In this document: piece after piece, positions 23,273-33,744 of the stretch
How positions within the stretch are numbered: the first letter of the stretch is position 1
Layout of the letters: the number at the start of each line of letters is the position of its first letter
Source of the DNA: Fragilaria crotonensis
Taxonomy: Eukaryota > Bacillariophyta > Fragilariophyceae > Fragilariales > Fragilariaceae
NCBI GenBank assembly: GCA_022925895.1
Contig: JAKSYS010000056.1
Span: 1-64,000 of the forward strand
Direction: 5' to 3'
Length of the DNA: 64,000 bases
Translations under genes and position numbers: made by a program
The notes under the pieces: generated by a model
The model's input: only the letters and a program-made list of their open reading frames with translations
The model's database searches: none
What the model was told of the DNA's origin: nothing

Positions 23273-25914
23273 GAACGGTGTTTCAAGATTAGTTTTAGAA
23301 GGCGAATAGATCGGCACTGCCAACCTTCTTGTTGGGTTAGAAGTGATCGGGATGGATCGCTGATTCCGGTTTGGGTTTGCCGTTCGACTCAAGTCTCGCC
23401 TCGTGTAGGATTCTGCGTGCTCGGTCCTCATCTGCCAACCTCTGTTGGCCATCCGCTTGTTTTGGTTGGGATGCTTCGAGTCGGATCCACGAGGGCACGG
23501 TTCTTCCTATTTGGGTCGTTGCCCGATTCGCTCTACTGGTACTGTACCGTAGTATCCTTCTCAGTCCGCTGCGTTGCAGACGATGAAATCATTTCTCGAC
23601 CGAATTTGCTAATACACCCATTCTCTTTGACCACACTTGTAACGACGTAAAGAATCGTGTTTTCTTTATGAGTCACGTCTTCTACAAACGATTCGATACA
23701 GCACCGCACACCGCATCCAAACAATTCTGTCTTGACAACAAGCACTTTACTACTAATGCTGTTGGGATCATTACTCTATTAACAAGCAAGTACTGGCTGC
23801 TGGGTGTTAAGGGGAGTATATGCGCATCCCTTGTGCCTTTTTGACAAAAAAGTCGTCTTTTGCCACTACCAAAAGTGACTCTCGAAATCACCAGTACTGT
23901 GGTAGTTTGTAGTCCATGAGTTGCGTACATCTTCCGCGGCAACACAAATCATGCTGGTCAGCATCATTAACCTCATTATCTTCTCTTTCTGGCTTGTCCT
24001 GGACTCCTCATCTCCTAATACCTTGCCACTTATCAAGATAGTTCAAGAATTTTTCCCATCATTTTCCAGGGACCCACAGTTCTATATCCCTGTCCCTACT
24101 AGTACTACAATAGGATGTTACAGCACTTTGCAAGAATCCTTTCTAATATATTCAATGTAGCCTTGTACTGTTCAGTAGCTGTGTTACATCTCCTGACTTC
24201 ATCGACAGCCAGTGGTCATACTTTACCATCATGGTGAATGGCTCATCAAGTAAAGTCCATCAAAGATGTCATAGCACATTCTCCAAAATTCAAGCATGTG
24301 GTGTGACAACATTGTTTTCTCTGCATACTTCAAAGTTCACGGTAGGGTTGAATTTGGAATCACTGTTTAATTTCCCTTTCGGTCCATCAACTCGAAGCCA
24401 ATATTCTAGTGTGCCCTTTCGGGTTGTTGTTGACTAGAACAACACATGCAAGCGCATCCTTTTTGGGGGGCATTGATATCCTTTCGGTATGTGATCTTGA
24501 ATCCAAAATTTGTCCACTGCAGACTTGCTGGAGCATGGCATCAAACGTGCAACGAAGCCCGTTTTTAGATAACGCGAGTGTTAGTGTGAAAGGTTCTCGA
24601 ACAACTGATCTGTCGTCTCACATCTCACCACCCTTTGAATTTGTCATTACCACATGAGCTTCCATGCTAGCTAGAGTATGTGGATGCCACCCAACTTCTT
24701 TGTTTACCATGAATGGGTGCTTAACCAAATGCTGACCGCGCACACCAATACAATTGCCACCTTGTCAACTCTAATTCAACAAGGGTGGGTGGTTGCTTGT
24801 CATTGCACTCTGGGATGCTTGCAATTTAGCATCCCAGACACTTGGTGGATGATTGATCCTGATGAGAGCCCATTTCTTGGCATCATTGTCAACATTGCCT
24901 GGACAGGTTCAAGCACATTTTAGAGGAAGTCTGTGATCATCATACTGGTGAGAAGCATTCTTGATGCATCCCTCAAGTCACTCTATTGTCACCCACCACC
25001 ACAACCTTGCTGGTTCCCTTGAGGCAATAGTAGAACACTCCTGCTCTCCACTGCAATGGCAGGAATCTGTTGGCAAAGCAAGGCAACACAAAGGTAAACA
25101 TTATGTTGCCTCATTGTGTCTGGTTCTAGCTTCTTGTGTTGATTGCAAATGGGAGTGCATGATTTCAATCCAAAATGAATTGTACTCCAAGTACTCTTTA
25201 CGCATAGGGTACAGGTGCATCGGTAGTTTTACTAGTATATGTTCATTCTACTTTCACGTGGAACAAGTTGAGGCGCAAGTCGACTTCGTCAGAACCCCAA
25301 ATTTCGAGAAAGCCCTTGCACATAAGGAACCTTGATGAGTGTTGTTCCTGGTAATCCAGAGTACAGCTGTTCACTGCCCCATCAAAATTTGGAGATTGGA
25401 TGAGATATAGCACATTCAATTAATACAAAAACCGTTTTTGCTGGATAGTGAATGCAACAATGTGACTCGTAGTTAGTAGCGGTCTTTTCCGGCAAGGCTG
25501 GCAAGAGCAGTACATGGCTTAATGAGTCAAAAGGTCTCTCTAGTACAAGAGTGTGGTAGCTACACGTAGTGATTTCAGGCAAAACAAGGATTTTCAACGA
25601 AGTCTCTAAATATGAAGTGCACGGAATGCTGAGCACAGTACTCCAGTCCCCAGCATGCGCTTGATTGCCCCTGAGCTTCATAACACTGTACGTCCTATGG
25701 CTATGGGACAATAAATTTTGGATGTCAGCAGGTCTTGACAAAATCAGAAACTAAAATTTTCAAGTGATGCTCGAAGCTAACTCATCAGACCTTGTCCAGT
25801 CTTCTTCGTTCCTTGGAACTCTTTCAATTTTCATCCATGGTCTGTTATGATGGACTTCAGTCCATTCTCCTTCATTCAGCCTCCGCTGAAATCTTGGATT
25901 GTTGGATCCTTTGG
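23273..25914. other. Interval without a recognisable gene
   Basis: Only fragmentary open frames. A minus-strand patch near 24420-24310 reads EYWLRVDGPKGKL then NSDSKFNPTVNFEVCREN, which looks coding-like but is quickly interrupted; it may be a decayed transposon gene of unknown type. I found no terminal repeats. Confidence 0.4.
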
Positions 25915-26137
25915 ACGAAGTTGTTCGCTGCGCCACTTCGAAACCAGTCTGTTGTTCTCTCTTGTTTCCGTTCGGGTTGCCCAGAGTATCTCTCCGTCAT
26001 GATCGACGGTGTAGGTAGTCAGCATTAGTGGTGACGTACGACTGTAGGGGCGAGGTAGACTGATGTTTGGGTTGGTCGAGGGGATTCCCTCGACGGTAAA
26101 TTCAGCTCCAACTCCCCGGATGTTGGGTGGTCCAGCC
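25915..26137 (-). repeat. Split direct repeat B2
   Basis: 223 bp, beginning ACGAAGTTGTTCGCTGCGCC, matching 26523-26745 except for one G/A difference at about 26029. On the plus-strand right it is followed by a short unique spacer (26138-26167) containing a second GATGTTGGGTGGTCCAG. Confidence 0.9.
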
Positions 26138-26167
26138 GATGTTGGGTGGTCCAGAGGTGGGCTTGGG

Positions 26168-26523
26168 GAAAATTAAACGATTAGTAAGCTATTGACTTAG
26201 TTGCTGGGATGGAAGTTTGCTTGGCACAGTCGGTTCACTTTGGTGGATCGATGTGGGCAAAATCTCCCACTCCAGCGGCTTGGATCGGCGAGTTCACGTT
26301 GCAGCTAGTTTTCGCGTTCAACGGTGAATCGTGGATGTCACCGTATCCATTACGTATGTATGCATACAACATGCCGATACGACATGCCGATATGAACTGC
26401 CGATCCGGGGCAACGATAGTACAGGTAGTCGTGCCCGTAGTGCTGCCCGTACAGTACTTTCGTGCCCCGTTGTAGTAGTGGCGCTGGAGGCACAGTACTG
26501 TGCTCCCACCCCAGACCATGTAA
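26168..26523 (-). repeat. Split direct repeat A2
   Basis: 356 bp, identical by eye to 33175-33530. An 88-codon open frame in it is identical in both copies, but only because the DNA is; there is no evidence that it is a gene. Confidence 0.9.
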
Positions 26524-26745
26524 CGAAGTTGTTCGCTGCGCCACTTCGAAACCAGTCTGTTGTTCTCTCTTGTTTCCGTTCGGGTTGCCCAGAGTATCTC
26601 TCCGTCATGATCGACGGTGTAGGTAGTCAGCATTAGTGGTAACGTACGACTGTAGGGGCGAGGTAGACTGATGTTTGGGTTGGTCGAGGGGATTCCCTCG
26701 ACGGTAAATTCAGCTCCAACTCCCCGGATGTTGGGTGGTCCAGCC
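26523..26745 (-). repeat. Split direct repeat B1
   Basis: 223 bp, abutting A2 with no spacer, and lying directly 3' of the recombinase gene. Confidence 0.9.
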
Positions 26746-26781
26746 ATTGAACTCCTCCCTGAACCAAGCACTCAACTTCCG

Positions 26782-27975
26782 TCAGTGGTGAAGGTGCATC
26801 CTGTTCGGCACCTTCCTCAATCCGTTCGCTAGCGGGGCTCCCGCTTTCGTTCTCGTTCGCGGGTCACTTGGGATTACCCGTCTCGAGTCAGCTGCGTCGA
26901 AGAATGAATCGTTCTGGATCATGTCTCTACTCAGCTGGTTTGTCCATTCAAGCACTTGGGGCCGGATGTAGTCCAGGAATGCGTCCGATGACCACCTTCC
27001 CAATATCATGATTTTCGCCACTGGTTGGTCCATCAGGAACAGCCCCATCGCGGCTCCTGACCTGATCGACCGCGTCCCGATTTCGCCTGCCGTGTATCCG
27101 AAGGTGCTCGCTCCCCCTCCCTTTGTGCACGCTGCTCGGAGGCTGCTCCGCAGTTCGCTGCTGGAAACTATTCGCGTTCCCTTCAGTGTTTGGATGGTTC
27201 CGACGGGCGTTTCGTGGCCAGAGTTGGGGACTCTTTCCAGGACTCGCAGAACTAGGGATGCCAATCGCCGGACGGGGCACATTACGCTGTCCCCTGTCCT
27301 CTCCTGAGTTCGTTTGTCCATCTTAAGTCCGTTCTTCTGGTTCTCGAAGGTGACCGTCACTCTTCGTGCCGTCCCGAGATCTTGTTTCGATGTGTGCGGG
27401 ATCTCTCGGTGCTTGGAGTCCCTGAAGACTACTCCTTCAAGTCGGATGATCTTAGTTCTTCCAGGGGTCGCCGTCTCTGTTATTTCGCACGACCTCATCG
27501 CGAAGAAGTATGCCGCGATCGCTATCTCGGCGATGACTGCTTCGCGTGTGTCTCTTCTGTCGATCGTCCCTGCTCCTGACTGCTCGAACATAGCTCGCAG
27601 GAGCTGGGGTGTCGCGGCCTTTTGTTTCCGCTTCGGGGGGTCCACGTTGTCGCAGGCTTTGAGCCATGACTTAATGAAGGGTCGCAGGTTTGGGGATCCT
27701 TTGAGGTGCAGGGGGCTGACCCCGATATGGCTCCGAAACGCCGCAGCCAAGTTGCTTGCGGCTTTGCGCATAGTACTCGCGACCACTGGTTCGCGACGAT
27801 CTCCCGAAGGTCTGCCCCTTGCGTCCCACTCGGTCCCTCGAAAGAAGTCGAGGAACGCTCTGAGGAAGAGGTCTCGCTCGCCGTCGGATAACAGAGTGAG
27901 GAGGGGGTCATCCCCGTACCCGACGTGGATGCAGTATCCATTCCAGCGGCGCCATGTTCTGTCGTACGACTCGTT
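26782..27975 (-). CDS. Tyrosine recombinase of the retroelement
   Basis: The enzyme would integrate the circular cDNA. From the Met at 27786 there are 334 residues. The catalytic set is Arg98 (AMRSCEITE), Arg239-x2-Arg242 (GTRSIRSG), Trp265 (GRW) and Tyr273 (LDYIRPQ). The first position of the usual HxxR box is Arg here, and Lys in the older copy at 19540-23272, so the family seems to use a basic residue instead of His. The frame is open further upstream to about 27975 with a plausible SAM-like N-terminal domain (WNGYCIHVGYGDDPLL), overlapping the end of the RT/RNase H frame. A single-base shift near 27975 would make RT-RH-YR one polyprotein. Confidence 0.8.
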   Translation of the reverse strand, partial: NESYDRTWRRWNGYCIHVGYGDDPLLTLLSDGERDLFLRAFLDFFRGTEWDARGRPSGDRREPVVASTMRKAASNLAAAFRSHIGVSPLHLKGSPNLRPFIKSWLKACDNVDPPKRKQKAATPQLLRAMFEQSGAGTIDRRDTREAVIAEIAIAAYFFAMRSCEITETATPGRTKIIRLEGVVFRDSKHREIPHTSKQDLGTARRVTVTFENQKNGLKMDKRTQERTGDSVMCPVRRLASLVLRVLERVPNSGHETPVGTIQTLKGTRIVSSSELRSSLRAACTKGGGASTFGYTAGEIGTRSIRSGAAMGLFLMDQPVAKIMILGRWSSDAFLDYIRPQVLEWTNQLSRDMIQNDSFFDAADSRRVIPSDPRTRTKAGAPLANGLRKVPNRMHLHH

Positions 27976-30969
27976 GCTGCTCTCCTGTCTCCCGTCAAAT
28001 ATAACTCTGCGACTCGCAGCACTTGCGTGACCCAGGATAATATCTCGTCCGGCAGTTGTGAGATGGCGAAGTTCTCCGGCACCTGTGAAGGGTACGACAC
28101 CAGGAATCGGTTGGTTAGTTCGTCGTTTGAGGTTGTGTCATCCGCGATCGGGTGACTCTTCCCCCTCGAGTCGTCTCCCACAAAGGACAGTAGGTCGGCG
28201 ACCACGTTGAGTTCGCCTTTCAGGTGTTGCGAGGCGAGGCAACACCGGAAGTCGATCAGCAGTGATGCGATCTTCCTCGCGACCTGGAGGTGTGCCTTCT
28301 GTGCGTCCCATAGTGTGTCCAAACGAGATGAATTGTGGAGCCAGCCAATGGCCGACGTGTTGTCCCCGATGGCCAGAATGCAGTTCTCCCCCCCCTCGGA
28401 CTCGAGACAGGCCAGCCAGATGTTGACCGCCATCCCCAGGAACTCGAGTAAGTTGTTGATCCCCTTGTGCCCGAAGATGGGGCTCGTCTTTGGGATACGG
28501 AGTCGCCATGCCCGACCCGAGAGGCTGTACCCTCCCAGACCGTACGGGCAGGCGTCCGACCAGCAGATCTTATCAGGTTCTCTGGTCACCAGGAGGTTCA
28601 TCGGGACCCCTTTGTGGGCGTGGTCCAAGAACCCTTCCCACAGGTGTAGGTCGGCCAGCGCCTCTTCTCCCACCTTCCTTTTCCTCCCTCTCCCTCCCTC
28701 GAGTCCTCTCCGGATCCTGCTCATGAAGTGACGGGAGTTCGGGATGATGTATGCCGTGTGGTTGAGCCTTCCTACCAGCGTCTCCAGCTCTTTCACCTGG
28801 CAGTGGCCGTCAGCCCTCAGCTTCCTGACGTCCTCGGACCACGCAAGGTACTTGTCGGTTGGCAACGAAATCTCGAGCAGGCGCGTGTTGAGTCTCCACC
28901 CTAGGACGATCTGAACTTCTTCGGGCCTCCCCTCTGCGATGAGCTTCGGGATGGAAAGGATCGGACGGCGCGGGATCGGCTCGACTTCGTCGCCAGCGTG
29001 AGGTCGGCTGGTCAGGTGCATCGCGAGTGGCACAATGTGAGGCTGTCGCCGGCAGTTCTCGGGAGTGTCGAGGAACACGTTGATTAGGTCGTCAATGAAC
29101 CCATCCACGCGACCTCCGGATTTGGTCGGGGGGATGTGAACAGCCATCTTCCGTGCTTGGGTGATGGGGACCTCGGCCGGGAGCCGAGACGGCTCGGGCG
29201 TCGTCGGTTGCGCTGGGCTTCGGGTCTCGACTGGATCCCACTCATCGCACTGCCCTATCTCGTTGGCGAGGTCAGTTACCAGCTCAGAGAACATGCACCA
29301 TGTGGGTGGGTTGGGAGACCCTCCGAAGGTGAGACGAAGAGAGAGAAAGCCGTGTCCCCGTTTACTGCGATCGTCTGGGCAGCCGCGCACGAACTGTGTG
29401 CGATGCGACGGTACGCGTCGCTGTAGTCGTACTTGCTGATGAGGATCAGTAGCATCGGGTTCTGCGACCGTAGGGCGACGATGAAGTGGATGATGCGTGG
29501 GAGACACCATCCATACACCATCTCCGTGTAGGCGGACATGTTGATTCGGGAGTTTATCGACGTGGGCTTCGCTCCGCGCCCCGTTGAGAAGCTCAGATCC
29601 TGCGTGAGCCGGAACTTTGCTTTCGCTCTCCGTCCTGGTCGACCGACCACTGCTGTACTAACCCCAAGGGCTGTACCATTGCCCCAGGGATCATCTTGAC
29701 CACAGCGATCGGTAGCGGGATTGTGAACCCGTGGATGACGTCCTTGGCGAGGCTCGCCAACTCTGTCTTGATCCTCCTGGGCCGACTTGTGGTTTCCTCG
29801 CGCCAGCATGGCCGTTACCTCGTCGTCCTTTTCATCGGGACTGAGCTCCCGCTCAAAGACGTACTGCATTCCCTTCGTGAGGAGGGATTCCAGGCGGGGG
29901 AAGTGAGGGTGCCGTCCGATGAGTGGCCGGAGGTCCCTGATTCGGCGGAACTCAGACCCGAACCCGATGGTCGATGACTCGTTATCTTGGATCAGACGTC
30001 CAAGGTCAAAGTCGAAGGATTTCAGTACCTCCGCGTTGTGCTCCGCGGCGGCTTCCGACATTGCGAACTGGATGGGGGACATTGATGGGACTTCGGGGGT
30101 GGTCGAGCAAATTCCCTTGATTGCCTCCAGGAACCAGGCTGGGGGTTCGAACTCGTCGCACGGCCCCGATGGCGGCTCCGAGAAGAAATGTGATGCATCC
30201 CCCGGCAGGTGCTGGTCGCTTCTTGACGAATGAACGAGGAACGGGTACTCACCTAGTGTCTCCCGGTCAGACGCGTCCGCATCCCTTAGACGCTTGACGT
30301 TTCGTTCGTCGCCTTTTTGGGCGCTAGCTGATGGGCGCGAGTCGATTCCGCCCTTGGTTGCGGTGTATTCCGCAGTGGTGAGCCGTCGTGCCAGGCGCGT
30401 CGTCGGGCTCAGGATACTCCTGATGCGCTCCGCTGCGCTCGTCGTCAGGCTCCCCCCCCGTTCGGTTTCGATCCTACCTTGCCGTCGTTCGGCTCGGGTG
30501 TTCCCTCTGCAGCGCTATCCCTGGAAGCCGCTTCGTGGCGCAGCCTGGCCCTCCGGGCTGAGGTCGCGTCAGCGATAAACGACGCCTCCGATCCTCGGTC
30601 ATATCGCCGAACACGCTGGCTGGGACTTCGGTCTGCGTTCGGGGTACTGGCCGTGCTCGAAGTGGCTTGATTCGCGTTCTCCGGATCCGCATCGGATCTT
30701 GTTATGGTGTGCGACGCGGGGTCCCGGTACATCTCGGGGCTCGTTGTTGGGGACGTGTGTCTGCGACCATACTGGTCGTGTCTGCGACCGTACTGGTCGC
30801 TGTTTGGGTCGTGTTCCCTTCTGGGCGCTCCGTCACCCGGTCCCGCCTTACTGGTGGGGTCCCTGAGTGCTTTTCCAGACCCCTTACTGGGGGCTGCTTG
30901 TGCTGTCCCGGCCTCCTTACTGGGTTCCGGATGATGCTCCTTTCCCTCCCCTTGCGTCCGTCGAGCCAT
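27522..30969 (-). CDS. Reverse transcriptase/RNase H of the retroelement
   Basis: The start is probably at 30969 (MARRTQGEGKEH), with a long low-complexity leader that contains a DQYGRRH tandem pair. RT landmarks in minus order: IPLPIAVVKMIPGAMVQPLG (about 29745-29680, seen in a second frame), KFRLTQDLSF (about 29615-29585), KYDYSDAYRRI (motif A, about 29435), LTFGGSPNPP (motif B, about 29340) and FIDD (motif C, 29088-29099). The DIRS-type RNase H follows: CWSDACPYGLGGYS, NLLEFLG, IGDNTSAIGWLH and HLKGELNVVAD. The frame shifts at about 30445, 29830, 29620 and 29355, all apparently by single bases. Given the fresh repeats, these may be sequence errors; otherwise the copy is inactive. Confidence 0.8.
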
Positions 30970-31066
30970 TGAACTTTGACCGTCTGTGGGCGGGAGGGGT
31001 GGGAGGGAGGAAAATTTTGAGTGGCCATCAGTGGCGGAGGGGGTTTGGCCCCGATGGCCGACGCCT

Positions 31067-33173
31067 TCAGGCATTATAAACTGCCTTAAAGCGGGCTGTG
31101 GCTGTCGCCCGGGCGCCCTCGGGCATGTCGAGGGCAGTGATGTGGGCCAGGGAGCAGCTCTGCTGGCACTTTCCGGTTGACTGAAACCGGACACACATGG
31201 GTGCCTTCTGTGTCTTGTTCAGCCGCTTCGAGATGCGTGTGTCCAGGAGCACTGGCCACCCCTTGAGCCCTGGCATTTTGGTGCCAAACAAGTCCAGGTA
31301 GTCGGTCCCGGCGGGCAGCATCCAGGTCGCTACGGGGTCGGTGTTCGGGTGGCTAACATCGTCCTTCGCTGCGGCTCCGGCTCCGGGTGTTGCTGGCTTC
31401 TTCTTCTTCGGGGCTTTATCGTTGGCGGCGACATTCCCCGCTCGCTTGGTTTTGTCCGGCGTCGAGGTGCTGGCCAGAGCGGTTGGTAGCACGACGTTCA
31501 ATCCTTGGCCGTCTTCGAGTCGCTCGACGAGCTCCTCCGCCTTGTTTGCCAGGTAGCGGGACTGCCCCTCCGTCGCGATGTCCTCCCACCTCGTCACTTT
31601 GTTGAAGAATGTTTGGAGGTGCCGGTCGAGGGCGTAGCAAAACTTTGCCCCGAAGTCCTTCTCCGATTTGAACCTGTCGTTGAGGACTGTGGTCAGTTGA
31701 GACCATCGTCTTGGTTCGAGTATGTACGCCAGCCCCTTCCCTGCGATTGTCCCGTCGCAGGTCAGCAGTTCGAGCATGTCGAGGGCCGTCTGAAGTTGGA
31801 CTCGTAGATCATTTGGTGTGTTCGGGGTGTAGAAGCCCTGTTTCATGTAAAACTCCAGGGTCGCTTCGTCCACATCCATCCCGAGGTACTCGCGCAGCAG
31901 TTCGTTACCACCTCTCCCCGTCTTGGATCCGAGATCCACTGTCTTCGGGTGAAACATGAAGATGGTGTATCCGCCAGGGTTTGCCCTGTTCGGGTCCTGA
32001 GAGAAAGCCATTCGAGAGCATCCGGTGGAATCCTCCCACTGAGAATGTCCCCTCCCAGTCTCGTGTCTCGGACTGGATGAGGTTTATCGCCTTCTGCGGA
32101 GTCTTGCTCGTCGTTAAATTTGTCATGAACTCGGTCATTACGGGCTCAGCGTTCATTCGTCTTGTGCAGAGCGAGGTGAAGAGGCCTCGCTGGGTTGGCC
32201 CCATGGCCTTCAGGATTGATTTCTCGGAGTCCTTCTTCTGTCTGTCGGCTTCGGCTCCTTCTTGAAATCGGCTGAGCAACGCGACCATGCTCTGCGAGGA
32301 TGCTGCCATCATTTCCATGCTCGCGGTTCCTTCGGTCGTACCCGGGGCTCCGGCGACCCCTCCCGTTGGGAGGGTCCTCTGCTCCCCTGCTAGTCTACTT
32401 CGGACTCCTCGAATGAGGTGACTCATCATTGTGCTCTCGGGGACGTCGACGAGACGGATCTCCCGGAGTAGTCCGTTCTCAGAGGCCCACAGCATGGCTA
32501 ACGTGTCTTCAAGTCCTTCCGCTTCCGCTTCCCGCTCCGTGCTGATCTCGTCGTCGTCTGCCGCTGCATTCTGGAAGGCCTCTATGATCGCGAAGGCTAG
32601 GTCCCTGGCTGATATGACTTTAGCTCCCCCGACTTCTTCGAAGATCCCAGGTGTGATGAGGCAGTGGTTCGGGCGATTCGTCAGGATTGGGTTCCCTTCT
32701 TCCGCGAGGTTTGCGAATTCTTCTGGCGACTCGGCTGACATCATGCTTTCCAAGGTTGGGACAGCAAACGCTCCCCTGTTCCCTTCATCCTCGCCGGGAT
32801 CGGGGTTTCGTACCACGGCTGGAGCCACCATCTCGTCCCGGTCGACGGTTTTGAAGGTGGTTGTGTCCTCGATGTTTCCGTGCGCGAACGCGAGCGAAAA
32901 TCCGGCGTCGGTGTTGCAGGCGAACCCGTGGTGGATCAGCTGCATGATTCCTCTGCTTCCCGGGACCAGTAACATGTTCCCATAGTCGCTCCCCGTGATT
33001 GTCTCTGTCAGCTTAGCGGCGTTGTTGAGGTGCCCCTCTGTCTTCCTTGCCATTGCTGCTCCGTTCGTTTCAAAGAGCGCCTGAAAAGGTCCTCCATCAT
33101 CCCGATTTCGGGCGTAAAAATCAGTCCACTTGTTCATAGCAGTATTTCCTGCGATGTTAACCATGGGAGCCAT
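31067..33173 (-). CDS. Gag-like protein of the retroelement
   Basis: The product starts MAPMVNIAGNTAMNKWTDFY at 33173, two bases inside repeat A1. The first frame runs 422 residues to 31905, and the second (32011-31067) carries the remaining 314 residues after a shift near 31995 (LSNGFLSQDPNRA is split between frames). The C-terminus has a CCCH-type finger, Cys-x8-Cys-x3-Cys-x3-His, near 31190-31135, after a Lys/Pro/Ala linker. The position directly after the 5' repeat and the terminal zinc finger fit a nucleocapsid-type gag of a DIRS-order element. I saw no other known domain. Confidence 0.7.
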
Positions 33174-33174
33174 T

Positions 33175-33530
33175 GAAAATTAAACGATTAGTAAGCTATT
33201 GACTTAGTTGCTGGGATGGAAGTTTGCTTGGCACAGTCGGTTCACTTTGGTGGATCGATGTGGGCAAAATCTCCCACTCCAGCGGCTTGGATCGGCGAGT
33301 TCACGTTGCAGCTAGTTTTCGCGTTCAACGGTGAATCGTGGATGTCACCGTATCCATTACGTATGTATGCATACAACATGCCGATACGACATGCCGATAT
33401 GAACTGCCGATCCGGGGCAACGATAGTACAGGTAGTCGTGCCCGTAGTGCTGCCCGTACAGTACTTTCGTGCCCCGTTGTAGTAGTGGCGCTGGAGGCAC
33501 AGTACTGTGCTCCCACCCCAGACCATGTAA
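33175..33530 (-). repeat. Split direct repeat A1 (5' end of the element)
   Basis: 356 bp, ending just before TACTCCAGTA at 33531. It adjoins the gag start codon (33173) and must hold the element promoter. Confidence 0.9.
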
Positions 33531-33744
33531 TACTCCAGTATGCATGAGTAATTTTTTGCAGGTCGAGTGTCTCCAATCATAGGCACCGCGGCAACACGTA
33601 AAATAGATGTTCTGTTTTTTTTTGATCGGGCAACACGAATCGACGCACTCGGAACTATTTTCATTCCGAGGTCAGTACTCTCACGAAAAATCATTCTTCC
33701 TGCTTTGTGCATCCCTTGACCGTGCGTCTTTGAACGTCGAACCT

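Larger units (their letters stand above)
25915..33530 (-). mobile_element. Tyrosine-recombinase retrotransposon with split direct repeats (Ngaro/PAT-like)
   Basis: On the minus strand the order is A1 (33530-33175), gag, RT/RNase H, tyrosine recombinase, B1 (26745-26523), A2 (26523-26168), B2 (26137-25915). A1 and A2 are 356 bp and identical by eye. B1 and B2 are 223 bp and differ at one base that I saw. The A1...B1A2B2 arrangement is the split-direct-repeat structure known for PAT and Ngaro elements within the DIRS order, not the inverted repeats of DIRS itself. The near-identity implies a recent insertion. There is no target duplication, as expected for recombinase insertion. The element starts about 215 bp upstream of the ankyrin-kinase gene, head to head. 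Confidence 0.85.

Noticed and set aside
23237-23650. 137-codon plus-strand frame
   Set aside because: It begins within the antisense of the decayed gag start and has no recognisable motif.
24231-25335. Possible decayed transposase between the two retroelement copies
   Set aside because: Some coding-like wording, but no motif that I can name and no terminal repeats; left as unknown interval.
26209-26475. Identical 88-codon open frames at 26209-26475 and 33216-33482
   Set aside because: They are identical only because they lie in the A1/A2 repeats, in antisense to the element. No RBS, domain or codon signal.
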